The notes beneath the pieces are model-generated. The model did not search any database. It had not been told where the DNA came from and saw only the letters and a list, made by a program, of their open reading frames with translations. A DNA stretch of 14,674 nucleotides, taken from the NCBI GenBank assembly GCA_944342125.1, contig CALVMF010000023.1, forward strand, positions 1 through 14,674, in the 5' to 3' direction. Source of the stretch: an uncultured Bacilli bacterium (GTDB lineage: Bacteria; Bacillota_I; Bacilli_A; RFN20; CAG-826). This document shows positions 14,598 to 14,674 of this stretch, piece by piece (the first letter of the stretch is position 1; every line of letters begins with the position of its first letter). Made by a program: the position numbers and the translations under genes.

Positions 14598-14674
14598 TGG
14601 CGGAGAAAAGGGGATTTGAACCCCTGCTTCCTGTTACAGAACTATGAGCTTTCCAAGCCCACCCCTTCAGCCAC
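14598..14674 (-). tRNA. tRNA-Ser (GGA), 5' end outside the window
   Basis: Read on the minus strand, the sequence shows the end of a D arm, an anticodon loop TTGGAAA with anticodon GGA (14654-14652), the long variable arm that marks a class II tRNA, a T arm with GGTTCAAATCC, the acceptor 3' strand and an encoded CCA (14600-14598). Anticodon and long variable arm give serine. About 13 bases of the 5' end lie beyond 14674. The 3' end is intact. Confidence 0.93.

Overview
The window is AT-rich DNA that uses the standard bacterial code: TGA is a normal stop here and Trp is encoded by TGG throughout the long genes. Shine-Dalgarno sites are good where they occur and the genes are tightly packed. 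Together with the domain content (VWA/PP2C/kinase triad, EssC-like ATPase, WXG100-like small proteins, InlB B-repeats and BspA-type LRRs), this suggests a low-GC Bacillota, plausibly an uncultured gut or rumen lineage near Erysipelotrichia/RF39-type Bacilli. The taxonomic placement is inference; no phylogenetic marker gene is present apart from a partial tRNA.

Layout. Positions 1-84 hold two back-to-back terminator hairpins. Positions 85-347 hold a structured minus-strand unit encoding a 17-residue hydrophobic peptide, interrupted by two TGA stops, which looks like a type I toxin relic. Positions 348-935 are a decayed macro-domain gene (two frameshifts and one internal stop). From 995 to 14117 there is one dense plus-strand gene cluster of ten genes with gaps of 18 bases or less: VWA protein, PP2C phosphatase, membrane-anchored Ser/Thr kinase, transglutaminase-like protein, three-module FtsK/EssC-like ATPase, two WXG100/ESAT-6-like helical hairpin proteins, a 61-residue unknown, a coiled-coil protein, and a 1001-residue single-pass membrane protein with cytoplasmic TPR-like repeats and an extracellular InlB-repeat/LRR region. 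Immediately after it, 14126-14503 is a fragment of a canonical FtsK/SpoIIIE-type ATPase whose Walker A motif is destroyed by a stop. The right end carries a minus-strand tRNA-Ser(GGA), cut by the window edge, with its terminator.

How the genes may work together. VWA + PP2C + zinc-ribbon kinase is the organisation known as the TerY-P triad. Here the kinase has gained a transmembrane helix and an outside sensor-like region (FxLYD-like domain plus DUF6273-like domain). The triad is joined to an ATPase and two small helical hairpins that recall a type VII (ESX/WXG100) secretion core. None of the other T7SS membrane parts (EsaA, EssA, EssB, EsaB) is recognisable, and the ATPase lacks the usual FHA and transmembrane segments. 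The last gene supplies a second cytoplasm-to-surface membrane protein. My working model is a phosphorylation-controlled, T7SS-like export or surface-display machine of an unconventional type, flanked by gene debris and next to a tRNA gene as in an accessory island. The domain identifications are fairly firm. The claim that the parts form one machine is inference from operon structure.
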